The translations under genes were made by a program, and so were the position numbers. The notes beneath the pieces were generated by a model. The model was not told where the DNA came from, made no database searches, and worked only from the letters and a program-made list of their open reading frames with translations. From NCBI GenBank assembly GCA_038503035.1, contig JAVSML010024323.1:1-64000 (forward strand): a DNA stretch of 64,000 bases. Reading direction: 5' to 3'. This stretch comes from Crocodylus rhombifer. Taxonomy: Eukaryota > Chordata > Crocodylia > Crocodylidae. This document shows positions 47,064 through 58,806 of this stretch, piece by piece. Each line of letters starts with the position of its first letter. Position 1 is the first letter of the stretch.

Positions 47064-49189
47064 TACCAACTCAGGCACATAAACATCCAAGATTACCAGC
47101 CTAGGTACATGCATACCTATCACCAATTCAAGCACATACACACACCAAAAATTAGACAACAATCAGTTGTCAATACCCACATATTCAGTACACATGTATG
47201 GATCATTAATTCATATATCACACATGATGACATATATATATATATGTGTGTGTGTATTCACCAGTTCACACACACACCACCCATCTACAAATACACACAG
47301 GTCAGTTCCTAGCTTGGATGGTACCATGTGTCTATATGTGTGCTTTGGGTACTTGAGGGGAAGGTTAAGGTGAGAAAGTGAAAGTTGCCAGGACCAGGAT
47401 GAGAACTGGTAGACTACAGAGAAGCTGGGCTGAGGAACTGAGGCTTAGGGTTACTTAAGGTCAAGTGGCCCCAGGGTTACTTGAGGTTACTGGTGCTGGG
47501 ATGGAAGCAAGGGAAAAAGCCCAGTGGCAAGGAGGAGACAGCCAGGAAAGAGAGAGGCAGAAGGCTGGGGGATTGGGGCTGAAAACGAGGCAGAAAGCTG
47601 GGAGATCAGGGACACATAAGTGGTGGCAAGGAGGAAACAGTCAGGAAACAGACAAAAACCCAACTCAGCATTTAAAAATAACAGATTAGACAACACAGTA
47701 CATGGCCCCATGAAGTTATTGGTTCCTACACACACACACACATACACACACTCACAATGCTAGCAGGAGAAAGAGACTCACTGGAAGGGTTGGAGTCCAG
47801 GTAGAGAAGAGAAGCAGAGTCCAAGTCCTTTGCTTGGGGAAGGAAGGTGGGTGATAGCCCCCTATCTTGGGCTGTGAGTTGATCCTTGATGGCCAGTTGG
47901 GGGTCTTCTCCAGCAACGTGTTGTCCAGAGTGGCGTTGGCAGCAGAGCCTCTGGGTGGATAGGTGGTGTGGCATGGGCTGGACCAGATGCAGACCCTCTA
48001 TGACCCTAGTGGCAGGGGCATGCCCAGGCCAGAGTCAGCCCCTGGTGTACTGAGCACGTGCACTCTTAGATAAGAACATGCAGTTTCAGGTGTCTGTAAT
48101 GGTGTGTTGACTGATTTGTGCAGCAGTCTTTGTCTTCCAAATCTTGAGCCAGGGAGGGTCAGTGCAGGATGATGGTTGGGTCATCGAGTTGATGGTTAGG
48201 TCATTCAAAGGGAGCTATTTTTAGACCTATTGGCATTGTCTCTCAAGTACCCTCATTCATCCCCATTCATTCAGGAACCAGTTTACACAGGAGGGGTAGG
48301 TATGAGTCATGGGTTACAACATACACAACAGGGCATGGGGACAAGATGGGAACAAAATGGGAACCTGACACACAAAATAGATACTTGACATCACTCATGC
48401 CAACCCACATTGCAGGCATAAATCATACAATGTTAATATGAAACAATAAAAATCAATGCACAAATGACAGGAATACAACATAATACAATATAAAACAGTA
48501 AAAAACAATACAAACATAACAGAACACTATTTACAATATAAAAAGGGGCTTATTACAATAATAGCATACAAGAACTTAGCTTACCTAGTACTACTTGTAA
48601 ACACTTATAAGGGATAGAGAGGGCCGAGAGAAAGTCAGAAATGGTTAGGGGAAGGGGAGAGAATGTATTTTTAAATTTAAAAAAAAAAGAAAAACTTGGG
48701 GTTTTGCTACAGTTACATCAGTAACATCAAAAGGCCCCTGCTGAAACACGGCCTTCATATAAGAGAGCCCCTGCCCTGATTCTAAATAGGCAAGATTTAC
48801 AATGGGTAGAAGAAAGGAAATTTTATCATCTTGATATTGCAGATGAGGAACTGGGGCTATGAGAGTTTGAGTCAAAGTCAGACAGGAAAACTGGCACAGA
48901 GTGAGGTGATTAAATCTAGATTTTCTGCTTATCAATACTGTACATAAACAAAAAACATATTCCTTCTTTTGCACTGTATCATGCAGTACAATTGGTCTGC
49001 TGTGGTTCTGCATTTAATTACCTGGCAAAATACAGAGGTGTCACAAGCTTTTTTAGCACTTGGGAGCTGCGGGGGCTAGGATTTATAGTGATCACTGAAG
49101 AGTGGGGCTGGAGGGGTGGGGGAAAAGGAGTCTTACTTGCCTGGGCTCTCCTTACTTGTATGGTTGTGCTAATGCTGCTGCTTTAGCAG
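46004..49189. other. No gene seen; CA-type microsatellites
   Basis: 46595-46693 ends ttgagtaaatatggtag, a MITE-type terminus. 46990-47300 is rich in CA words. 47460-48300 is GC-richer, without recognised elements. 48660-48690 has an A-rich run. No coding sequence supported. Confidence 0.45.
47034..47063. repeat. (CA)n microsatellite
   Basis: A perfect CA run of about 15 units, with further imperfect ca words either side and a (ta)n(tg)n run at 47232-47255. Confidence 0.9.
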
Positions 49190-49199
49190 CATGGGCTGG

Positions 49200-49710
49200 A
49201 CTGCTGCTATCACTCCTTTCCCTGTACATTGCCCTACCTTGGGCAGATTTTCAAAGTCATGCAAGAGCTTCAGGATGGCAATTAGTCTTAAGACAACTAT
49301 GATCATGTACCGAGGGGTGGAAGAACCAATATGTGACGTCACTTTGGAGGACAAATCTCTTGGTGTTGTTGACAGTTTTTGCTACTTGAGTTCTATGATC
49401 AGTAGGAATCATGACCTTCAGACTGAACTAACAGAATCAGAAAAGCAGCTAAGAATGTTGGGCTATTACAGAAACAGGCATGAAATAATACCAAATTATC
49501 AGCTAAAGTGAAGATGCAAATCTATGAGACTTGTGTGCTGTCACCCCTGCTTTATGGTTCAGAAATGTGGACTACATATTCTAGGCATATCAAGAGACTG
49601 AACAACTTATATATGAGAAGTCTGTGTAAGATCCTGAAAATATAGGGGGAAGACAGAACACCAAACACAGGGGAGCACAGAGGACTGACACACTTGGAAA
49701 ACACTCTCAT
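49200..49710 (+). mobile_element. LINE reverse transcriptase C-terminal fragment, part 1
   Basis: Frames give MAISLKTTMIMYRG, then VVDSFCYLSSMIS, and then LSPLLYGSEMWTTYSRHIKRLN in the adjoining phase. This is the thumb-to-C-terminal wording of a LINE family whose members read VVDKFTYLGS and LYACETWTxY. It is broken at 49710 by a MITE and continues at 50427 with LRWIGHVRRMG. The clade is not determined. Confidence 0.68.
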
Positions 49711-50185
49711 AGGGTTACCATATTTCCAATTTCACGAAAGAGGACATGGCGGGGGGGGGAAGGGGAATCAGGGGAATGGGTATATGATTGTGTAGGGAGG
49801 CAGTGATATGCCCCCAGGCCCCCAGCCCTGCTGGTGCTTCTCACTGCCAACCTGAAGCCCTTTTTCCACCCACCAGCTGGTGATCCACACTCCTTACTTG
49901 CAGCTCCCTGCTCCCCCCAGTGTCCCTCACTCCTGACTCATAGCCCCCTGCCCCCCCAGCTCTGCCAGTGCCCTGCACTCCTGATCTGCAGCCATTTCCT
50001 GCCCCCAAGCCCTACCAGTGCCCTGCACTCCCGACCCACAGCTCCCTGCTTCCTCCCAGCCTTGCAGATCCCCCTCACCCCTGACCTGCAGCCCCTCACT
50101 CCCAGCACTGCTGACACTTCTGATGGGCAGGCCCTGCTCCCACCCAGCCCTGCTGCCCAAGCAGTTTGCGCACGCACACACGCAC

Positions 50186-50227
<42 letters not shown>

Positions 50228-50426
50228 TCTAGCAGCTGCTGGAGCCCATGCAGACAACACATGACCTCCCAACAGCCAGTCAGCTTCCCCACTGCCCCCA
50301 GCCCCAAGCAAAAGCAGAGGCCAAGCAAAAACCAAGACATTTGTTTGCATTTTAAAATACCTGCCGGAGGACAAGGGGCCAAAAAAGAGGACATGTCCAG
50401 GAAAACCCAGATGTGTGGTAATCCTA
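49711..50426. mobile_element. hAT-type MITE splitting the LINE
   Basis: It starts agggttaccatatttcc and, read inward from the right, taggattaccacacatctgg. Flanks actctcat (49703-49710) and actatcat (50427-50434) match at 7 of 8. Inside is a C-rich block of cctgcactcc-like words and a CA run at 50165-50224. Confidence 0.72.
50165..50224. repeat. (CA)n microsatellite in MITE
   Basis: About 60 bases of CA repeat with a few cgcaca interruptions near the left end. Confidence 0.9.
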
Positions 50427-50572
50427 ACTATCATTGAGATGGATTGGCCATGTCAGGAGAATGGGAAGAGACCATATCCTCAAGTATATTTTGTATAGTG
50501 AGATTTGAGATGGCTCTAGAAAGCAGAGTTGCCTTCTATGGCAGTACTATGATGTGTGCAAAAATGGTATGA
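50427..50572 (+). mobile_element. LINE fragment, part 2
   Basis: RWIGHVRRMGRDHILKYILYSE words continue the LINE directly after the MITE. It ends in gcaaaaatggtatga (50558-50572), which is duplicated after the Penelope-like insert. Confidence 0.68.
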
Positions 50573-50881
50573 TGGCAAGGTTCTTTGGGTGGATGTGATA
50601 TTTTTTATTAGACCAACTGAGTAGTTGGAAAAAAGTTCTTTGCAAGCTTTTGGGTGCAATCACCCTTCTTCAGGCATGGGGTGGGGGGGTCTCTGCTGTT
50701 CTGAGACTCCAAAGAATGAAAGAAAATACAATTCTATGCCTGAAGGAGGGTGATTGTGCCTGAAAGCTTTTAAAGAACTTTTTTCCAACTATTCAGTTGG
50801 TCTAATAAAAGATATCACATCCACCCAAAGAACCTTGCCTACCTATGTCCTTAGACTAACACAGCTACAACCAAAAACCCA
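50573..50881. mobile_element. Penelope-like terminal insert with inverted halves
   Basis: 50575-50680 (ggcaaggttctttgggtgg... ttcttcagg) and 50742-50850 are reverse complements with few differences. The right end carries ccttagactaacacagctac. It is flanked by gcaaaaatggtatga (50558-50572) and gcaaaatggtatga (50882-50895), a target duplication of 14-15 bases. No coding sequence. Confidence 0.72.
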
Positions 50882-51135
50882 GCAAAATGGTATGAAATAA
50901 TTCAACAACAATGCAGAAAGCTGAGAGGAATACCATCCGGTTCTGGAGGGAACATCTGGCACTGAGGACAGCTCAACATGAAGTGGCCTTTTTCCAGAGA
51001 ATGGAAGCAAAGTGAGAATGAAGGAAGCAGCATACTGTAAATTTCGACTCCAACTCAGCACATGAATCTGTGAAGCTTGTAACAAGCTATGTCATTCTTG
51101 AATTGGGCTTGTCAGCAACAAATGGATTCATCAGG
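50882..51135 (+). mobile_element. LINE fragment, part 3, with C-terminal finger words
   Basis: The LINE continues after the Penelope-like insert and includes CNKLCHS, stop, IGLVSNKWIH near 51077-51128, where the family has a C-x-x-x-C...H type finger at the protein end. Then normal flanking DNA follows. Confidence 0.55.
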
Positions 51136-53062
51136 CATCTAACTAGACCTTTTACTTGTACACCATGATCCAGAGGAAGGACAGTTGCCCAGTACCCTAC
51201 CTCGTGAGGCCCAATGATAAATTAACCTGTGGAAGAGTTTGCTTCTTTCCCCCTCATTCATCTGTTCAGAAACTGTTTGACTCAAGGCTAGTCAAAATTG
51301 GCATTCACTCTCCAAATCTAGTACAGCTGTTTAATTAATACAGTTCCAGAAAGTATTTCAAGAGATTAGGTAGCAATATGAAATAATGGACTGATCCTCC
51401 CCCCACACTTCTCCTGGCCCTGCAGTGCTCTTGAGGGGGAAAGGTTCAAATTTGACTTCATGATCACAATATAGAATAAGTTTAGTGACCTTGAATTACT
51501 GTATTCCCTGGTGAACCGTTGTTAACATCACACAACTAGTGCATATTTTAATTGAATAAGCAGCTTCTCTTCTTAGAGGAAGCAAAGTATTAGTTACCAT
51601 TAGAGTATTACAGGTCATGGCTGAGAAGTATTTGAATTTTTTAGAATCAATACTGGAGTATTGTTAGTCAAAAGGAAAAGTAATATATCGAGGGCTTATT
51701 AACACCCTCAAATCCTTAAGATTCATGTTTTTGTTTGTTTGTGATATAAGGCAGCATGCTGTCTACTCCTAGTGCTCCTGTCATCACTAGTTATTTCTGC
51801 ATCCCTGAGGTGGACTATAAAAATCCAAAAAACCTTTTGATTCGCAGGGCAATATTTAGTAATCACTCCAGGGAAAAACTGGTGAGTGAAGAGGGAGCAG
51901 CTCTTTTGTTAACTGCATGAGCACACACAGGTTCCCAAACAAAGCTGGTGGGGAATTTTCTATAATTTCTGTTAAAATAGGTTTTTTGCCAGTAAATGCA
52001 ATTTCCACAAAATGTATTAAGCCAAAATTCTTTGTTTTTCATTCAGAAAAATTGAAACAAAATATTGTTTCTGGTTGGGTGACCTGAATTGAAACATTTA
52101 TCTTTTGTTGAGCCAAATAAAAATATTTAACTTCAGGTTACTTAAAAAATAATCTGTTTAAGATTTCTTAGTCTCTAGTGCCTCCATTCTCTTTTTGATC
52201 TAGGTTCCCAACTACATGTCCTACATGCACCAAATCAGTTCAACATCAGGGGACATTATGGAGAATCCTGGAAAACGGAGCCCATCTAAGAAACCCAGCC
52301 TGCATTAGTGGCTAAAATATTTCAATGTTTTGCCCAATTCAAGAAAAGGCAGGCTTTGTACTATTGGAATATTCCATTAGACAGGGGCTTTGCCATCCTG
52401 CCTAGGCTGTTAGGTAGATACATAAGTAGGAAGTTCTATGCCCTGAGTGCAGCAGCAGTTGCCATTCTTGTGCCTCCTCTTTATCTGTGCCAGGGCTAGT
52501 TACACGGCTGTTGTGAAAGGAGAAGTAGCTTACTTTGGCAAAGGGACTTAAAAAAAATTTTAGATGTGAAGTTATTGTAAAACCCTAAATTACAAAATTA
52601 TATCAGAAAAAGTACTGTTCTGCAGTTGTAAAGTCTGCTAGTATATCTATGCTGTTAAGGTAGGTTATTTTTCTACAAGTCTAGCCAACCCAGGAAAACT
52701 TTGTAAATAAGAGGCTTATCATAGACAATACCTATTGCTCCTATACTGGCATTATTTAGTCATCAAAATCACCAACATGACATCGCTAGAGTTATGCTAT
52801 ATTGCTTAAAAACTGCATTTGAAGGAACATGTATACTATGTTACTCCATTGTGTTGTATACAATACTGTATGTTAGTTAAAATAGTTTAAGCCAGTTAAA
52901 AAATAGGGAAAAGGAACACACAGGTTTTTTGTCCTCAAAATACAAAGTCTACAAAACATCAATCTACTTCATGGCTAGACAAAAATAAAATGTAATAAAA
53001 AAATGTGAGTTCTAAAATTATTATACCAGTCTAAGGCAATTCTAATATAATAACATGCTTAG
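51136..53062. other. No gene seen
   Basis: AT-rich DNA without recognised features. Confidence 0.45.
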
Positions 53063-53094
53063 TCAGTCTGTCTGTTTGTCTGCCTGTCTGTCCA
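53063..53094. repeat. TCTG-type microsatellite
   Basis: gtctgtctgtttgtctgcc-like repeats. Confidence 0.85.
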
Positions 53095-53329
53095 TAATGC
53101 TTCTGGCCAACTGTGTATGTGCCGCCGAGAGAGTGGGTGGTGATTGGCTGGGCAGCCTGGGCTGTGCGGGTCCAAGTTTGCACCGCTGCCAGGGAAGTTT
53201 GGTGATGGGGAACATGCCCCGGCTGCTGGAGCAGTGGGGCTTCCCCCTTGCCTACCTGCCTGAGGGCAAAGGAGGGGATCACGGTGGCAGCACCCCCCTG
53301 CTACCTGGCCCAGATGGCCCCCAGAACCA

Positions 53330-53715
53330 GCAGAGAGGGGGCAAAGAGGGGGAGGGAGTGGGCAGGGAGGGAGGGAGGGAGCGGAGCAGGGAGGCAGGTG
53401 GACATGGGTTAGGCAGATTCGGAGCAGTGCGGGGGGAGGATGGGCGAGTGGAGCTGGGTCCAAAGTGGCAGGGAGAAGGGGAGAGCGGGGCCAAACCAGA
53501 GTGGCAGGGGAAGGGGGAGTGGAGCAGGGCGAGACTGAAGCGGCGGGGGGGGAGGAAGGGTGGTGTGGGGTCAGACTCAAAGTAGTGGGAGGAGAGGGGG
53601 GAGCAGAGTCAGACTTGATACGGTGGGGGTCGGGGGGTCGGACCCGAAGTGGCAGGAGGGGGATGGGTGTAGAATGGGGCCAGACAAGGAGCAGTGGGGG
53701 CGGGGCATGGGGCTC
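53330..53715. repeat. G-rich minisatellite-like block
   Basis: Diverged units of about 40-65 bases with the shared words gggtccaaagtggcagg, ggggccaaaccagagtggc, ggtcagactcaaagtag, and ggtcggacccgaagtggc. Runs of four to nine G recur, so G-quadruplex formation on the plus strand is possible. The long antisense Pro-rich frame across it is a by-product. Confidence 0.6.
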
Positions 53716-55127
53716 CATCCCCCATCATTCTTGATGGGCAATTTGCGAGTTATTTTATAATGCTTTCCAGATCTTTTGCTTTCACTTTTCACATGCATTT
53801 GTGCAAGTAGAATTTTATTTGTACCAATATCTTTGGAAGTCAATTTGCAGGTTTTAGCCAAAAAGCCAAATCCTTGTATTGAGTGACTTGTATTTGTATT
53901 TGTGATAAAGGTGGTAAAAGACTGGTGGGATGGGACAGGAAAGATTTTGCTTACCGGGGGTAAGCATTGTGAAAGAATAAATAGTTTTAAACCTCCCTTC
54001 TCAGCCATCAAAACAGTCTAGATCATGACTCCTAGATTATCTACCTAAACCCTTTTGCTTCTCTGTCCTTTTTTGCTTTGTTTTTTATGATTGCAGTTTT
54101 TTCACTCCCACTTAGAAAATTTGGTCATGCTATCCAGGCAACAAAGCCATACTATGAAAGTCTCTCTCATATTGATCAAAGACACAGGATTATGACTCCA
54201 AAACTAAAGCAACTGCCAGTATGTCTGTGTTATATGCTCTCTTTTTAAAGACCAAAACTAACTATCATCTTTATTAAAGGATCCAACTCTATTGTATACA
54301 CTTTTTACAACAAATTCATTTATTTCAAACATCAAATTAACATATTCTTTCATTTCCTTGTATAAGTATCAATTTTTGAATATTCAGACTTCACATTTCC
54401 TTCACATATATGAATTCACAGTCAGAACGTATCTTACTCAAAACAGCAAGGTTTCATTGTAGTCGGTTCATTATTTGTATACCTGTACTTCCTGGAAACT
54501 TTTAATCATGGACAAGGATTTCTTTAGCATATAGTACTACTAAACCATTTTGTACCAGATGAGTTCAAGTTCCTTAAACTTTCCTTGTTACTTCACGCGT
54601 GTACCCTATACCTGGGGAAGGTTCCACACAACCATAGAATTTTACAGGTTGAAATTATTACTCAATCTTGCAAAACACAAAGCTAAAATCAGGAAATAAA
54701 GCATTTGGTCAAAATGGGCTTATAGAGATTTTTTATAACCATTCTCATCAGACCTCAACTCAGAAACAGTATTTTTCATGTGAATATTTCAATGAAACAG
54801 TCTGATGATTCAAGGTCAAGATTTTGAGTTACAAAAGAAGCTTGAAGCTGACCCCATAGCTTTTGTTGTGTTTGCACAACATTCATCGTCTTTCCTTTAC
54901 ACTCATTTCACACATTTCTGAAAAAGAGGGTAGTTGGTTTTATTACAATAGTGGGCGGGGGGAAGGTGCAGAAATTCACAATCCTGGCAATATCTTGGTC
55001 TTTATGGGATAGATCATTGAAAAATCACTTCAGATGACTCGTAATGAATGCCAAGCCTTGAACCCAAAAATCAGAATTGGTTTCAAGTGCTGTGAAAGTG
55101 ACAAAAACGATATCTGAAAATGTGTCG
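53716..55127. other. No gene seen
   Basis: AT-rich DNA without recognised features. Confidence 0.45.
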
Positions 55128-55395
55128 TAGGTCATAGGCAGGGTAGGTTCTTTGAGTAGATGTGATATCTTTTATTAGACCAACTGAGCAGCTGGAAAAA
55201 AGTTTGCAGCAAGCTGTTGGGCACAGTCACCTTTCTTCAAGCACAGGGAGTCTCTGCTGGTCTGAGACTCCAAGGAATGAGAGAAGTTAAAAGTGTGGCA
55301 GGATGTCAGTGAGAATGTAAATAAGTAGGAATTAGAAAGACAAAAAGATAAAGCAGGGAAGGGAGGGGGAAGAAACTAGGAGGGGGGAGGGGAAA
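55128..55395. mobile_element. Penelope-like terminal fragment
   Basis: taggttctttgagtagatgtgatatcttttattagaccaactgag-type words (55149-55192) match the insert at 50.57 kb, followed by cttcaagcacagggagtctctgc. It continues into a purine-rich end (gggaggggga). No second half is seen. Confidence 0.65.
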
Positions 55396-58300
55396 TTTGT
55401 AGGTCATACAAATTTCTGTAATTAGTTTTGGAGAAACCTATAAAAGCTTTTGGATCAGTACAGAGAAATGCCCTGAAATGCAATTGCTTTCCCAATCTGT
55501 GAGAACATTTCTTAGCTAAAAAAAATCTTTGAAATTCTTGCAACAAAACATTTTTTTTGCAAGATTTTTGCCTTTGCCTCCTCTAGTCAGGTGGAAAATA
55601 TGGACCCAATGCATGAAAATAACATCCAGAATTTGAAAAGCCTGACAAACTAGATTATGATGCCCTTACTCCTAATGAATTTCCTATGTAGTTTTACTGA
55701 TGCCAATGGGACTACTAACTGAGCAAGGTTGCTACTGAACTTGAACAAGAATATCAGGATCTGCCACAAAAATATTAAGCTAGAGGTCATTTGGGGTGCT
55801 CATTATACAATCAAAGACAGACAAAATCATGTACGCGTGGGAGAACACAACATTCATTTCCTCATCTGCAAAAATGACTCTTGTAATTTTGCATTCAGGC
55901 AGGAATATAAGATGCAATACACAGAAAAAAAATGCCTTCTTAACTATACATGCAGTACAATACCTTCAAAGAATATTGATCTAGATTCTGCCATTCTCAC
56001 TCATTCTGAGGTTTTATTATTACATTGATGCCAATAGCCTCCTGACCACAACATGCCATAACATTTTTTCTGAATTATCTGTTTCAGCTCCAAAATCTCA
56101 ATAAATCAAGAATAACTTTTGAAAATACCTATTTTCTCTGAAGGTTCTACATTTCTTATAGTTAAAGGGGAAAAGCTACCTATCATTCATTCCTCCATTT
56201 TCTTCAGAGCTATGGGACTCTTAAACAGGTAATTAGGTATAAAACAATAGCAGCTGCTCACCTGACTGAAATGTGCAAATATTTACACAGAACAGGAAGG
56301 TGGGATTAATGCATAATATGACAAGAGGTGCAGGATGGAATTTGGGACAGTCAGCTTTTCAAGAGACACAGGTAATATTTGATTTCTACCGAGATACAAA
56401 GAAATGAATTGGTATGGAATCCAACTGAGTAAAGGACGATTTAGTTTGATGTCATATGATCTGCAACATACCCATTCATATTTTCCACTTACCTACTGAA
56501 AAAAACCCAGTTACAACACATGCTTTACATGTTCCAGAACCACTCCACATACAGCCTTGGGCATGATTTGAACCTGTAGGATGGTTTGGTTAGCTAATTT
56601 CCCCCACTGAAAACTGGAGCTGGTATGAGAAGTTGGCAACTGAGTTGATTCTTTCCTTAAGTGAACCCAGAAAATCCCTTAAGGAAAGAAGGGGGAAATG
56701 TGTGTGTTAGACTGAAGGATTGGCATAAGAATTTATACTTTGAAGCTCACCCAGTGCAAATCACAGTTTCTAAACTGTTGAGGCCTATTCTATCTTTTGC
56801 AATGGATAAATCTTTAATTGCACATAGGCAGGATACCAAGGAGTAACTTCACAGCCAAGTTAGTGGATAAAAGAATGCAGTGTCACATGTCAGCATAGAT
56901 AAGAAACGTATTAAACAAAAGGCCTGATTCTGCCACCACTACTTAAATCAGACTGAGTGGTTTTAATCACAAGCTACATCCAGCACTCTCTTTTTAGTGT
57001 AGTTAGTTTCAAATCCAGCTTCAGCTGTCTTCCAACTGACTGCCTTCCTGAACTCTGCCATATAGAACATTGCAATATCAGAATTTGAGTAACCACAGAG
57101 TCCCCTGGGAGTCTTAAAACTCCACGCTCAGGACCTCAGCATTTTTCCTGGAGTAGGAACCAATGGTTGTAAAAAGAAGCACTTCTCTTGGGTTGCTAAA
57201 AGCTGCGACAACCAACTTTTGCTGGCATATATTAGAATAAAACTTACAGCCTAGTGCATGCTATGGAACAGATCCTCAATTGACATTTACACCAGCTGTG
57301 AACCTGATTTAATCTTCTCTGTTTTTTTCTCAATGCATTAGAGTATGTGAAATTCCTCATGCATAAGAATTGACTATGAAGCAGACACTCTTGGAATGAA
57401 AGAGAATATACTCAGTGCGAGCATCTTTGTTACTCACATACTAACATAGTGTTAATATGCACTATGCAGCCATCTTATTGCCAGAGATCTTATTGCCACA
57501 GATAGCTGTTTACTAGGGGAGTTGGAAACAGAGGAGATAGGAGTATCATATAAATTAAATTTATCTAATTCAAAAATATCCCCTCTGCCTTTCGCTTACC
57601 TTTCATCTGTTGTATTCACCCTAAATATGTAATTCCTTATGATAAAATAGCTTAGAAATAGGACAGTATTTTTGTTCCACTACATTTTACTTCACAACAA
57701 TGCACAGCATGTAAAGTCTAAGTGGATTTATTTTTCTAATGTAAATTAAAGTTCATTGTTGGCATTAGGATATGAGGCAACTAGTTTAGTGGAAAGTAAA
57801 ACTATATTCTTCCTCTTGACTTGTTTTGCCCACTCTTCTTCTCCTCCTTTACCAGGAACTGCAAAAGTGATTCAGTGCATAGGCAACACACATTGTGAGT
57901 CAGCTATTTTGAATTTTCAATGTATTTATGCTGGATTTTTCTGTATAGAAATGGTAGCTAACTTTGTGGACAGAAGCTGTGGCCTGCATTTTGGCCAGTG
58001 ACGCTCCTAACAGCTGATGAAACAGAAATCCTCTGCTGCTTGTTATAGTATTTTTTTCCAAGAAGAGTTACAAGGAAAATACTTTTTTCATCGGTGAAAT
58101 ACAAGATATAGCTCCTCTTTGGAATTATGGTATTCTAGGCGCTAATTACAAAGTGACCATTACTTCTTGGGCCAGAGCCAGATTTCACTTACTCTGGTGT
58201 AAACCAGGAGTAATTCAGTTGAAGTTAATGGAGTTATCCATGAATGCAAATCAGATCTGACTGAGGCTCCTACTGCCATTTGTGCCTTGTTCATAGCACA

Positions 58301-58507
58301 GTATGGTTTGGTTGCATGTCCTTTTATAACACTGATTTGATGACTGGATGGTAAACACACCAGCATTTGATCTTGACTAGTGCTTTTGTCATGATGAGTG
58401 TTATGCTGCCATTAATGGTTTTATGAAGTATAGATAATCGGAGACTTGGTAAAGCACAAGGGTACGCTACATACCCTTCTTTCAGGAAGGAACAGTTAAA
58501 TCTCTCT
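55396..58507. other. No gene seen
   Basis: AT-rich DNA; no exon or named repeat. Confidence 0.45.
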
Positions 58508-58806
58508 GGGCGTGTCTTCATGTTCATTTGTGTGCTGTAATTTACAACGCATTAAGTTTAGTACCTGCAAAAACAGGAATTAAATGCACCACAATCGGTG
58601 CTACTGAAGTTTAGATACTGCATTTAGATGTTTGAGTGCTACTGCAGTTTAGATCTACATTAGAGCAGATGAACACTTTTTGTGACACTTAATGGCCATT
58701 GGACTAATCTACTGTGCATTAGTGCATTAGCACAGTATTTGCCAACCACACTAATGCATAGTAGAATTAGGCCAATGGGCATTAAGCATCTTGTATAGCT
58801 ATATCC
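58508..58806. mobile_element. Diverged MITE
   Basis: Words gggcgtgtcttcatgttcatt and gggcattaagcatcttgtatagc match the ends of the 34.74 kb MITE loosely; internal gcattaagttta and catta words are shared. Bounds are approximate. Confidence 0.4.

Noticed and set aside
50165..50224. Possible CRISPR-like regular repeat
   Set aside because: It is a simple CA dinucleotide run with no spacers; the genome is eukaryotic.
49834..50437. Frames of 130-155 codons with His-Thr or Cys-Val runs
   Set aside because: They are produced by the CA repeat and C-rich block inside a MITE.
53059..53718. 219-codon minus-strand open frame rich in Pro and Ser
   Set aside because: It is the antisense of a G-rich minisatellite; the composition explains the lack of stops and there is no domain.
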